From positions 558,001 through 622,000 of the forward strand of contig CAVQCJ010000006.1 in the NCBI GenBank assembly GCA_963711005.1: a stretch of 64,000 nt of DNA. The letters are read 5' to 3'. The notes beneath the pieces were generated by a model, which worked only from the letters and a program-made list of their open reading frames with translations, searched no databases and had not been told where the DNA came from. Numbering within the stretch: position 1 is the stretch's first letter; each line of letters begins with the position of its first letter. The stretch is from CAVQCJ01 sp963711005 (GTDB lineage Bacteria > Actinomycetota > Actinomycetes > Prado026). Both the position numbers and the translations under genes were made by a program. This document shows positions 1 through 10,229 of the stretch, in pieces.

Positions 1-195
1 CGCGTCGTCGGTGTGGCTCACCTCGGCGGGGAAGCGGCCCAGGATGGTGTCGTACTTGAGCAGGTGGGCCAGCGTCGCGTTGTCGGTGAGGTCGTTGACG
101 CCGACGATCTCGACGTCGGCGCCCTGGGCGGCCAGGGCACGGTAGAAGTTGCGGCCGATCCGGCCGAAGCCGTTGATCCCTACGCGGACGGTCAC
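1..195 (-). CDS. gap: Glyceraldehyde-3-phosphate dehydrogenase, N-terminal part (runs off the left edge)
   Basis: The 65 visible codons begin VTVRVGINGFGRIGRNFYRA, the NAD-binding Rossmann start of glycolytic GAPDH (GINGFGRIG at residues 5-13), and go on to the VNDLTDN and LLKYDTILGRF blocks typical of the family. GAPDH converts glyceraldehyde-3-phosphate to 1,3-bisphosphoglycerate in the cytosol. The GTG start at 195 is preceded by an AGGAGA ribosome-binding site about 6 nt upstream. It lies 92 bp downstream of whiA on the same strand; whiA-gap is the usual actinobacterial order. The catalytic Cys region is outside the window. Confidence 0.93.
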   Translation of the reverse strand, partial: MTVRVGINGFGRIGRNFYRALAAQGADVEIVGVNDLTDNATLAHLLKYDTILGRFPAEVSHTDDA

Positions 196-287
196 GCGTG
201 TCTCCTGAGATAGCTCGGGGATGGCTCGATCTGGACTCCCGACAGCGCCGTCGGTGCCCACCCGACCTTATCGGAGCGCGGGCGGGC

Positions 288-1268
288 TCAGGTCTGCAGC
301 ATCTCCGGGGTCAGGTCGGCCTCGGTCCCGGGGATGCCGTCGTCGCTCGCACGCTTGTCGGCCATGGCGAGCAGGCGCCGGATCCGGCCGGCGACGGCGT
401 CCTTGGTCAGCGGCGGGTCGGCCAGCTGGCCCAGCTCCTCCAGGCTGGCCTGGCTGTGCTCGAGCCGGAGCCGGCCGGCGGCCGCCAGGTGGTCCGGGAT
501 GTCGTCGCCCAGGATCTCCAGCGCCCGCTTGACCCGCGCCCCGGCGGCCACCGCCGCCCGCGCCGAGCGGCGCAGGTTGGCGTCGTCGAAGTTCGCCAGG
601 CGGTTGGCGGTGGCCCGGACCTCGCGGCGCATCCGCCGCTCCTCCCAGGCCAGCACGCTGTCGTGCGCGCCCAGCCGGGTGAGCAGCGCGCTGATCGCGT
701 CGCCGTCGCGGACCACGACACGGTCGACCCCGCGCACCTCCCGGGCCTTGGCCGGGATACCCATCCGCCGGGCCGCGCCGACCAGGGCGAGTGCGGCCTC
801 GGGGCCTGGGCAGGTGATCTCCAGCGAGGAGGACCGGCCGGGCTCGGTGAGCGAACCGTGCGCCAGGAACGCGCCGCGCCAGGCGGCCTCGGCGTCGCAG
901 GTGGAACCGGACACGACCTGGGGTGGCAGACCGCGGACCGGCCGCCCGCGGCCGTCGAGCAGCCCGGTCTGCCTCGCCAGCGCCTCGCCGTCCTTGACCA
1001 CCCGCACGACGTACCGGTTGCCGCGGCGCAGCCCGCCGGGCGCGAGCACGGCGACCTCGCTGACCTGGCCGAACACCTCGGCGATCTCGCGGCGCAGCCG
1101 CCGCGCCGCCGCCCCGGTGTCGAGCTCGGCCTCGATGACGATGCGTCCGCCGACGATGTGCAGGCCACCGGCGAACCGGAGCATCGCGGACACCTCGGCC
1201 TTGCGACAGCACGGCTTGGTCACGACCAGCCGGGACAGCTCGTCCTTGACCGCCGCTGTCATCGCCAT
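288..1268 (-). CDS. whiA: Sporulation/division transcription factor WhiA
   Basis: 326 residues beginning MAMTAAVKDELSRL, closely resembling Streptomyces WhiA along its whole length. The N-terminal half is the degenerate LAGLIDADG-like domain (GGLRRGNRYVVRVV, LAHGSLTEPGRSSSLEI). The C-terminal half holds the helix-turn-helix region (ADPPLTKDAVAGRIRRLL, about residues 285-302). WhiA is a DNA-binding regulator of cell division and, in streptomycetes, of sporulation; it is conserved in non-sporulating relatives too. The ATG at 1268 overlaps the 3' end of yvcK by 10 nt, so translation is probably coupled. A second Met two codons on (1262) is the alternative start. Confidence 0.95.
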   Translation of the reverse strand: MAMTAAVKDELSRLVVTKPCCRKAEVSAMLRFAGGLHIVGGRIVIEAELDTGAAARRLRREIAEVFGQVSEVAVLAPGGLRRGNRYVVRVVKDGEALARQTGLLDGRGRPVRGLPPQVVSGSTCDAEAAWRGAFLAHGSLTEPGRSSSLEITCPGPEAALALVGAARRMGIPAKAREVRGVDRVVVRDGDAISALLTRLGAHDSVLAWEERRMRREVRATANRLANFDDANLRRSARAAVAAGARVKRALEILGDDIPDHLAAAGRLRLEHSQASLEELGQLADPPLTKDAVAGRIRRLLAMADKRASDDGIPGTEADLTPEMLQT

Positions 1269-2246
1269 GGGGGGATCCTGCCACGGGTCATCAGGGCGGT
1301 GAACGCGGCGGCCAGCCGAGCGGGGTCGTGCCTGGGGCTGCCGTCGGAGGTGGCGACCGGGGCGAGCACGAGCTCCGCGCCGAACGAGGCCGCCACGGAC
1401 CGCAGCAGCACGGGGTCGGGCACGGCGGCCACATCCGCGAGCACCACGTCGAGCTTGAGGTCGGGGGCGTGCGCGGCCAGCACCTCGAGGTGCTGCTCGG
1501 GCGAGAACCCGGTGGTCTCGCCCGGTTGCGCGACCAGGTTCAGGTTGACCAGGACGCGGCCCTGGGACTGCACCACGGCGTCGCGCAGCTCGGGGACCAG
1601 CAGGTGCGGCAGGACGCTGGTGAACCAGGAGCCGGGGCCCGAGCACGACCCAGTCCGCCGCGAGCACCGCCTGGACCGCCTCCGCGCAGGCCGGTGGGTC
1701 CGGCGGCACGAGCTGCACGCCCACCACGCGGCCCCGGGCCGTCGCCACCTCGACCTGGCCGCGGACCAGGCGCGGCTCGGACTCACCGTCGTGCAGCACC
1801 TGGGCCACGATGTCCATCGGCATCGTCGCCATCGGCAGCACGCGGCCACGGGCGCCGAGCAGCCGGCCGACGTGGTCCAGACCCTCGACCGTGTCCCCCA
1901 GCAGCTGCCACAGAGCGACGATCAGGAGGTTGCCCACTGCGTGTCCCTGCAAGGAGCCCGACCCCGAGAAGCGGTGCTGCGAGACCTCGCTCCACAGCCG
2001 CCCCCAGTCGTCGTCCCCGCACAAGGCGGTCAGCGCCATCCGCAGGTCGCCTGGCGGCAGGCACCCGAACTCCTGCCGCAACCGTCCGCTCGAGCCGCCG
2101 TCGTCGGCGACCGTGACGATCGCAGTCAAGTCGCCGGTCACCTGCCGCAGCGCGGCCAGCGAGGCGGCCAGCCCGTGCCCCCCGCCCAGCGCGACCACCC
2201 GTGGTGCAGCCTCCGGCTCCGGCCGCGTCGGACCGGCGTCCGTCAT
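1259..2246 (-). CDS. yvcK: Gluconeogenesis factor YvcK/CofD-like protein, broken by a one-base insertion
   Basis: The 5' frame encodes RVVALGGGHGLAASLAALR (the substrate-binding glycine loop) and runs to DWVVLGP. The next frame then carries GSWFTSVLPHLLVPELRDAV and continues to a normal C-terminus. Removing one G from the + strand run at 1634-1637 restores a 328-residue YvcK. In other bacteria YvcK supports peptidoglycan precursor supply and growth on gluconeogenic carbon. The gene sits 6 bp downstream of rapZ and overlaps whiA, the standard operon. Both halves are otherwise well conserved, so a sequencing insertion is more likely than a decayed gene. Confidence 0.85.
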
Positions 2247-2252
2247 CGGCCG

Positions 2253-3173
2253 CTACTCCCGGCCGATGTCACGGTGGACCACCTGCGCCTCGACGCCGTC
2301 GGCGCGCAGCAGGCGACCGAACTCCTCGGCCATCGCGACGCTGCGGTGCTTGCCTCCGGTGCACCCCACGGCGAGCGTGAGGTAGCGCTTCCCCTCGCGG
2401 ACGTAGCCGGGCAACGTCAGCCGCAGTACCTCACCGAACCGGTCGACGAGCTCGGCGGCCTCCGGCGACTCGAACACGTACGCGGACACCGCCGGGTCCA
2501 GCCCCGTCAGCGGCCGCAGGTCCGGGACCCAGTGCGGGTTCGGCAGGAAGCGCACGTCGACGACCATGTCGGCGTCGACCGGCAGCCCGTACTTGAAGCC
2601 GAACGAGAGCACGGTGGCCTGCAGCACCGGGTTGTCCTCGCCACCGAACGCCTTCTCGATCTGCACCCGCAGCTCGTGCACGTTCAGATCCGTCGTGTCG
2701 ATGACCAGGTCGGCCTCGGCGCGCAGCTGCTGCAGCAGCTCGCGTTCGCGGGCGATCCCGTCCATGATCCGGCCGTCGGCCTGAAGCGGGTGCTTGCGCC
2801 GGACCCCCTCGAACCGCCGGACGAGGGCGGCGTCGCTGGCCTCCAGGTAGACCACCCGCGGGTCGACGGCGAACGCCGCGAGCCGAGCCAGCGTCTCGTG
2901 CAGGTCGGCGAAGAACGAGCGGCCCCGCACGTCGACGACGACCGCGATGCGTGGCACGGTGCCCTGGGTGTGCCCGGCCAGCTCGACCATCGAGCCGAGC
3001 AGGCCCGGCGGCAGGTTGTCGACGACGAACCAGCCGAGGTCCTCCAGGCAGCGAGCCGCGGTGCTGCGGCCGGCCCCGGACATGCCCGTGACGATCGTGA
3101 GCTCCGGCGCCACCGTCGGCGGCGCGGGGCTGGTGGTCACGGTGGGCTGCCCTCCGTCGTCCGGCGCTGTCAC
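2253..3173 (-). CDS. rapZ: RNase adapter / nucleotide-binding protein RapZ (YvcJ)
   Basis: 306 residues with an N-terminal P-loop (GMSGAGRS, residues 30-37), a Walker B-like VVYLEASD region, and the C-terminal GCTGGKHRSVAM block that marks the RapZ/YvcJ family. In enterobacteria RapZ delivers GlmZ small RNA to RNase E. In actinobacteria, which lack GlmZ, its role is unclear and probably linked to nucleotide or cell-wall precursor signalling. The start overlaps the uvrC stop by 4 nt and the stop lies 6 bp before yvcK, so uvrC-rapZ-yvcK-whiA reads as one transcript. Confidence 0.93.
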   Translation of the reverse strand: MTAPDDGGQPTVTTSPAPPTVAPELTIVTGMSGAGRSTAARCLEDLGWFVVDNLPPGLLGSMVELAGHTQGTVPRIAVVVDVRGRSFFADLHETLARLAAFAVDPRVVYLEASDAALVRRFEGVRRKHPLQADGRIMDGIARERELLQQLRAEADLVIDTTDLNVHELRVQIEKAFGGEDNPVLQATVLSFGFKYGLPVDADMVVDVRFLPNPHWVPDLRPLTGLDPAVSAYVFESPEAAELVDRFGEVLRLTLPGYVREGKRYLTLAVGCTGGKHRSVAMAEEFGRLLRADGVEAQVVHRDIGRE

Positions 3174-5347
3174 GGCAGGATCTCACCGGTGCCGACGTTG
3201 ACGGCCGGCTCCGGCGTCGGCGAGTCGGCCAGGGCGTCGACGATCGCCTGCGCGGTGGCCGGTCCGATTCCGGGGACCTCGGCCAGCTCCTCGAGGGTCG
3301 CAGCGCGCAGCCGTTTGAGCGAGCCGAAGCGCTTGAGCAGCGCGGTCCTGCGGATGTCCCCGAGACCGGGGACCCCGTCGAGCAGGGAGTCGACCATCCG
3401 CCGGGACCGGCGCTGCCGGTGGTAGGTGATCGCGAACCGGTGGGCCTCGTCGCGCACCCGCTGCAGGAGGTACAGCCCCTCGCTGGTGCGCGGCAGGATC
3501 ACCGGGTCCGGCATCCGGGGCAGCCAGACTTCCTCGAGCCGCTTGGCCAGTCCCGCGACCGCGACGTCGTCGATGCCGAGCTCGTCGAGCGCGGCCTGCG
3601 CGGCCGCCACCTGCGGTGCGCCGCCGTCGACGACGAGCAGGTTGGGCGGGTAGGAGAACTTCCGCGGTCGGCCGGTGTCCGGGTCCACCCCCGGCAGCCG
3701 GCCCGGCTCGTCGCCGTCGGCCATCTCCAGGTCAGAGGCTTGCGACCGCTCGTCCAGGTAGCGCCGGAAGCGCCTCGAGACGACCTCGTGGATCGACCGG
3801 ACGTCGTCGGTCGCCCCGGCGCCGTCCTGGACGGCCACCGCCGGCTCACCGTCACCCTCGCCTGCCGGCTCGGTCCTCGCTCCGCGCCCATGGTCGCTCG
3901 ATCCCTCGCCTGCCGGCTCGGTCCTCGCTCCGCGCCCATGGTCGCTCGATCCCTCGCCTGCCGGCTCGGTCCTCGCTCCGCGCCCATGGTCGCTCGATCC
4001 CTCGCCTGCCGGCTCGGTCCTCGCTCCGCGGACTGCGAACCTGCGGTACTCGCTCTTGCGCGCCACACCGTCCTCGAAGACGACCATCGAGGCGACCACC
4101 TCGGTGCCCTGGAGGTTCGAGACGTCGAAGCACTCGATCCGCAACGGCGCCTGGTCCAGCCCCAGGCCCTCCTGCAGCTCGGCCAGCGCCCGGCTGCGCG
4201 CGGTGAGGTCGCCGGCCCGCCTGGTCTTGTGCAGCACCAGCGACTGTTCGGCGTTGCGCGCGACGGTCTCCATCAGCGCGCGCTTGTCCCCACGCTGCGG
4301 AACCCGCAGCTCGACCGGGCCGCCGCGCCGGGCCGTGAGCCACTCGGCCAGCGCCGGCACGTCGGCCGGCAGGTCGGGGACCAGCACCTCCCGCGGCACG
4401 GCGTCGCCCGACTCGCCCCCGTACAGCTGGAGCAGGAGCTGTTCGACCAGGTCGCCGGTGCCCAGCTCTTCAACCCGCTCGACGACGAAGCCTCGCTGCC
4501 CGCGGATCCGGCCGCCGCGCACGTGGAAGACCTGGACGGCCGCCTCGAGCGGGTCCTCGGCGAGCGCGACCACGTCGGCGTCGGTGCCGTCGCCGAGCAC
4601 GACGGCGTTCTTCTCGAGCGCCCTTCGCAGGGCGCCGATGTCGTCGCGCAGCCGGGCCGCCCGCTCGTAGTCCTGCTCGGCGGAGGCCGCCCGCATCTGG
4701 GCCTCGAGCCGCCGGGTGAACCGCTCAGTCTGTCCGGACATGAACGCGCAGAAGTCCTCGGCGATGCGCCGGTGCTCGTCCGCCGAGACCCGGCCGACGC
4801 ACGGCGCCGAGCACTTGCCGATGTAGCCGAGCAGGCATGGGCGTCCGACCTGTCCGGCACGCCGGAACACCCCGTTGCTGCACGTGCGGGCCGGAAAGAC
4901 CCGCAGCAGCAGGTCGACGGTCTCGCGGATGGCCCATGCGTGCGAGTACGGCCCGAAGTACCGCACGCCTTTGCGCTTGCCCCCGCGCATCACCTGGACC
5001 CTCGGGTACTCCTCGTCCAGCGTGACCGCGAGGTACGGGTAGCTCTTGTCGTCGCGATACCGCACGTTGAACCGCGGATCGAACTCCTTGATCCAGGAGT
5101 ACTCGAGCTGGAGGGCCTCGACCTCGGTGCCCACGACGGTCCAGTCCACCGATGCCGCGCTCGTGACCATCGTCTGCGTCCGGGGGTGCAGCCCGGCCAG
5201 GTCCTGGAAGTAGGAGCCGAGCCGTTGGCGCAGGCTCTTCGCCTTGCCGACGTAGATCACCCGGCCGTGCGGGTCGCGGAAGCGGTAGACGCCCGGCTCG
5301 TCCGGCACCGACCCCGGAGCGGGTCGGTACGTCGACGGGTCGGCCAC
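3170..5347 (-). CDS. uvrC: Excinuclease ABC subunit C with an in-frame 16-residue tandem repeat insert
   Basis: UvrC makes the two incisions of nucleotide excision repair. It shows the GIY-YIG nuclease (GVYRFRDPHGRVIYVGKAKS, about residues 15-35), the UVR motif (EQDYERAARLRDDI, about 210), the RNase-H-like second nuclease domain, and C-terminal helix-hairpin-helix motifs (GVPGLGDIRR, AEVPGIGPATAQAI). At 725 residues it is about 75 longer than usual. The excess is an acidic, low-complexity insert after EYRRFAVR, made of about 3.7 copies of GARTEPAGEGSSDHGR, before the conserved SIHEVVSRRFRRY block. The GTG at 5347 is chosen because a TAGGGT box ends 7 nt upstream (leaderless); a GTG at 5356 is the alternative. 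Confidence 0.95.
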   Translation of the reverse strand: MADPSTYRPAPGSVPDEPGVYRFRDPHGRVIYVGKAKSLRQRLGSYFQDLAGLHPRTQTMVTSAASVDWTVVGTEVEALQLEYSWIKEFDPRFNVRYRDDKSYPYLAVTLDEEYPRVQVMRGGKRKGVRYFGPYSHAWAIRETVDLLLRVFPARTCSNGVFRRAGQVGRPCLLGYIGKCSAPCVGRVSADEHRRIAEDFCAFMSGQTERFTRRLEAQMRAASAEQDYERAARLRDDIGALRRALEKNAVVLGDGTDADVVALAEDPLEAAVQVFHVRGGRIRGQRGFVVERVEELGTGDLVEQLLLQLYGGESGDAVPREVLVPDLPADVPALAEWLTARRGGPVELRVPQRGDKRALMETVARNAEQSLVLHKTRRAGDLTARSRALAELQEGLGLDQAPLRIECFDVSNLQGTEVVASMVVFEDGVARKSEYRRFAVRGARTEPAGEGSSDHGRGARTEPAGEGSSDHGRGARTEPAGEGSSDHGRGARTEPAGEGDGEPAVAVQDGAGATDDVRSIHEVVSRRFRRYLDERSQASDLEMADGDEPGRLPGVDPDTGRPRKFSYPPNLLVVDGGAPQVAAAQAALDELGIDDVAVAGLAKRLEEVWLPRMPDPVILPRTSEGLYLLQRVRDEAHRFAITYHRQRRSRRMVDSLLDGVPGLGDIRRTALLKRFGSLKRLRAATLEELAEVPGIGPATAQAIVDALADSPTPEPAVNVGTGEILP
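3855..4030. repeat. 48-bp tandem repeat inside uvrC (3.7 copies)
   Basis: Three identical 48-bp units (3855-3902, 3903-3950, 3951-3998) and a 32-bp partial fourth unit (3999-4030). On the + strand each unit starts CCCTCGCCTGCCGGCTCGGT and ends with GCGCCCATGGTCGCTCGAT. The period is 16 codons, so the uvrC frame stays open and copy number can vary without a frameshift. Confidence 0.97.
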
Positions 5348-5354
5348 GACGTCC

Positions 5355-5360
5355 ACCCTA
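5355..5360 (-). promoter_or_regulatory. Leaderless -10 box of uvrC
   Basis: TAGGGT on the minus strand, 7 nt before GTG 5347. This is the spacing expected when transcription starts at the start codon itself; no Shine-Dalgarno precedes that GTG. Confidence 0.55.
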
Positions 5361-5392
5361 GGACGCGTGGCCGACCGCGGTGCTCGGCGTGG

Positions 5393-5806
5393 TCAGGGGG
5401 TGACGACGACCTCGGAGCCCTCCACCTTGGCCGGCAGGGCGGTCAGTCCCTGGGTGGCGGGACCCGCGACGACCGATCCGTCGCTGACCTTGAAGGTGCT
5501 GCCGTGGCACGGACAGGTGATCTCGCCGTTCGCGATCCCGTCGACGGCGCAGCCCTGGTGCGGGCACACCACGCTGTACGCCTTGAACTCCCCCGTCGTC
5601 GGCTGAACGACCACGACGCCGGTGGTCGACTCGATCACCCCGCCGCCGACCGGCACGTCGGACGTCTTGACCTTCGTCGTCGTCGAGCCGCCGCCGGACG
5701 ACCCGGACGAGCAGGACGCCAGAGCGGGGACCGCGACGACCGCCAGACCGGCCACGGCCACGCCGCCCAGCACCGTGCGTCGGTCGACGCGGCGCTGCAC
5801 ACTCAT
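5393..5806 (-). CDS. Rieske [2Fe-2S] domain lipoprotein, Tat-exported
   Basis: 137 residues. The N-terminus has a twin-arginine signal (DRRTVLGG, with a following hydrophobic stretch) ending in a lipobox-like LASC, so the mature protein is probably lipid-anchored outside the membrane. The Rieske cluster ligands are CPHQGC (about residues 82-87) and CPCHGSTF (about 99-106), giving the normal Cys/His plus Cys/His pair. A Gly/Ser/Thr-rich linker separates anchor from domain. It is a small stand-alone electron-transfer protein whose partner is not encoded nearby. A CAGGAG ribosome-binding site precedes the ATG. It lies between uvrC and uvrA on the same strand. Confidence 0.88.
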   Translation of the reverse strand: MSVQRRVDRRTVLGGVAVAGLAVVAVPALASCSSGSSGGGSTTTKVKTSDVPVGGGVIESTTGVVVVQPTTGEFKAYSVVCPHQGCAVDGIANGEITCPCHGSTFKVSDGSVVAGPATQGLTALPAKVEGSEVVVTP

Positions 5807-5849
5807 GCGGGCTCCTGGGAAGGTCGGCGGCGGGAAGGACCCGTGCGGC

Positions 5850-5855
5850 AGCCTA
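5850..5855 (-). promoter_or_regulatory. Probable -10 box of the Rieske gene
   Basis: TAGGCT on the minus strand; a start about 7 nt downstream would give a short leader of about 36 nt containing the CAGGAG ribosome-binding site. Confidence 0.4.
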
Positions 5856-5912
5856 GGGCGGCTCCGGTCACGGTCCGCTGAGAACCACCTGGGGAGGTCC
5901 TGAGTAGCGGGG

Positions 5913-8933
<3,021 letters not shown>

Positions 8934-9119
8934 GGGTGGGTTCCTCGGGTCGGGGTTCTCGGTTGCTCTGCGGGTCTTCGGGTGCGCTGCGGGTCGTTCG
9001 GGCACGCTGGTCGGGAGGCCGCCAGGCTAACCGGCGCCTCCGACACATTCTTCCCGGCCGACCGGGAGCCCGCGACCGGGTGGGTCCGACCCGGCTAGAG
9101 ACCGGGGGCGCTCAGGTCG

Positions 9120-9125
9120 TACGGT
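9120..9125 (+). promoter_or_regulatory. Leaderless -10 box for the metallo-hydrolase transcript
   Basis: TACGGT, 7 nt before the ATG at 9133 that opens a 14-codon ORF ahead of the hydrolase gene. Confidence 0.45.
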
Positions 9126-9132
9126 CGGCCCC

Positions 9133-9177
9133 ATGGCCACCGCCGCGGCGGCCGGACCGCGACCACCAGGGAGCTGA
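9133..9177 (+). CDS. Candidate leaderless leader peptide upstream of the metallo-hydrolase
   Basis: A 14-residue ORF (MATAAAAGPRPPGS) starts 7 nt after a TACGGT box and stops 2 nt before the ATG of the next gene. The GGGAG ribosome-binding site of that gene lies within its last codons, so ribosomes finishing this ORF would arrive at the hydrolase start. Coding status is inferred from the arrangement only. Confidence 0.35.
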   Translation: MATAAAAGPRPPGS

Positions 9178-9179
9178 CG

Positions 9180-9833
9180 ATGGCGTACACCGGGAAAGTG
9201 CGGCCCGGCGGGCCCGCCGACGTGCGGGAGCTCACCCAGCTGATCGTCTCCAAGATCAGCGTCGGGCCGATGGACAACGAGGCCTATCTCCTGCGCTGCC
9301 GGGTGACCGGCGAGCAGCTCCTCGTCGACGCCGCGAACGAGCCGGACCGGCTGCTGGACCTGGTCGGCCCGGACGGCCTGGTCGGGGTGGTCACCACCCA
9401 CCGGCACGGCGACCACTGGCAGGCCCTGGCCGACGTCGTCAAGGCGACCGGGGCGCGGACCTTCGCCCACCCCCTGGACGCCCCCGAGATCCCGGTCGAG
9501 ACGGACGTGTTCCTCGAGGACGGCGACCGGCTGCGGTTCGGGGCCATCGAGCTGACCGCGATCCACCTCGTCGGCCACACGCCGGGGAGCGTGGCGCTGG
9601 TCTACGACGACCCGGAGGGGTTCCCGCACGTCTTCACCGGCGACTGCCTGTTCCCCGGCGGCGTGGGTCGCACCACCAACCCCGAGGAGTTCGGCTCGCT
9701 GCTGGCCGGGGTGACCGAGAAGATCTTCGGAACGCTGCCCGACGAGACCTGGGTCTACCCGGGGCACGGCGACGACACCACCCTCGGCGTGGAGCGACCG
9801 CACCTGGCCGAGTGGGCCGAGCGGGGCTGGTGA
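9180..9833 (+). CDS. Metallo-beta-lactamase-fold hydrolase (glyoxalase II-like)
   Basis: 217 residues with the metal-binding THRHGDHWQ motif (HxHxDH, about residues 76-83), a downstream HTPGS histidine (about 138), the FTGDCLFPGG aspartate block (about 157) and a C-terminal YPGHGDDT histidine. These are the ligands of a two-metal hydrolase of the hydroxyacylglutathione hydrolase type, probably acting on thioesters. It is divergent from uvrA, as is its likely counterpart Rv1637c in M. tuberculosis. It overlaps the following VOC gene by 4 nt, so the two are co-translated. The substrate is unknown. Confidence 0.88.
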   Translation: MAYTGKVRPGGPADVRELTQLIVSKISVGPMDNEAYLLRCRVTGEQLLVDAANEPDRLLDLVGPDGLVGVVTTHRHGDHWQALADVVKATGARTFAHPLDAPEIPVETDVFLEDGDRLRFGAIELTAIHLVGHTPGSVALVYDDPEGFPHVFTGDCLFPGGVGRTTNPEEFGSLLAGVTEKIFGTLPDETWVYPGHGDDTTLGVERPHLAEWAERGW

Positions 9834-10222
9834 GCCCCGTGGGACGGCCGGTCCACTTCGAGATCCACGGCAGCGACCCCGAGTCGCTCGTCGCCTTCTA
9901 CCGGACCGTGTTCGCCTGGACGGTCACCAGATGGGGCGAGGAGGCCTACTGGCTCGCCGACACCGGCGACGACGGTCCCGGCATCAACGGTGCCCTGCTC
10001 CCCCGGCGCGGGCCCCGACCGGAGGCCGGTGCGCCGGTGAACGCTTTCGTGGTCACCGTGGACGTCGAGGACCTGGACGCGACGCTGACCGCGGCGTACG
10101 AGGCCGGGGCCACCGAGGCGCTGCCCCGGATGGCGGTGCCCGGTGTCGGCTGGCTCGCCTACGTGACCGACCCGGACGGGAACCTGCTGGGCGTCCTGCA
10201 GGCCGACGAGAACGCGGCCTGA
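9830..10222 (+). CDS. VOC (vicinal oxygen chelate) family protein
   Basis: 130 residues (VSPVGRPVHFEIHGSDPESL) with the glyoxalase/bleomycin-resistance fold signatures: an N-terminal FEIHGSDPESLVAFYRTVFAW segment and a C-terminal YVTDPDGNLLGVLQ segment. The GTG start overlaps the stop of the metallo-hydrolase (GTGA), so a joint function in detoxifying an aldehyde or thioester adduct is plausible but unproven. It is convergent with uvrB, whose stop is 8 bp away. Confidence 0.85.
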   Translation: MSPVGRPVHFEIHGSDPESLVAFYRTVFAWTVTRWGEEAYWLADTGDDGPGINGALLPRRGPRPEAGAPVNAFVVTVDVEDLDATLTAAYEAGATEALPRMAVPGVGWLAYVTDPDGNLLGVLQADENAA

Positions 10223-10229
10223 GCCCGGC

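Noticed and set aside
198..3425. Very long open frames on the strand opposite whiA-yvcK-rapZ-uvrC
   Set aside because: They are antisense to well-recognised genes, have biased composition (Arg, Gly, Pro, His) and no family features. High GC removes stop codons in these frames.
8934..9005. UvrA start at the GTG at 9005
   Set aside because: It would add 24 unconserved residues without a ribosome-binding site, while GTG 8933 has GAGGAA and the standard N-terminus.
8934..9179. LexA (SOS) box upstream of uvrA
   Set aside because: No CGAAC-N4-GTTCG-type palindrome is visible in the region.
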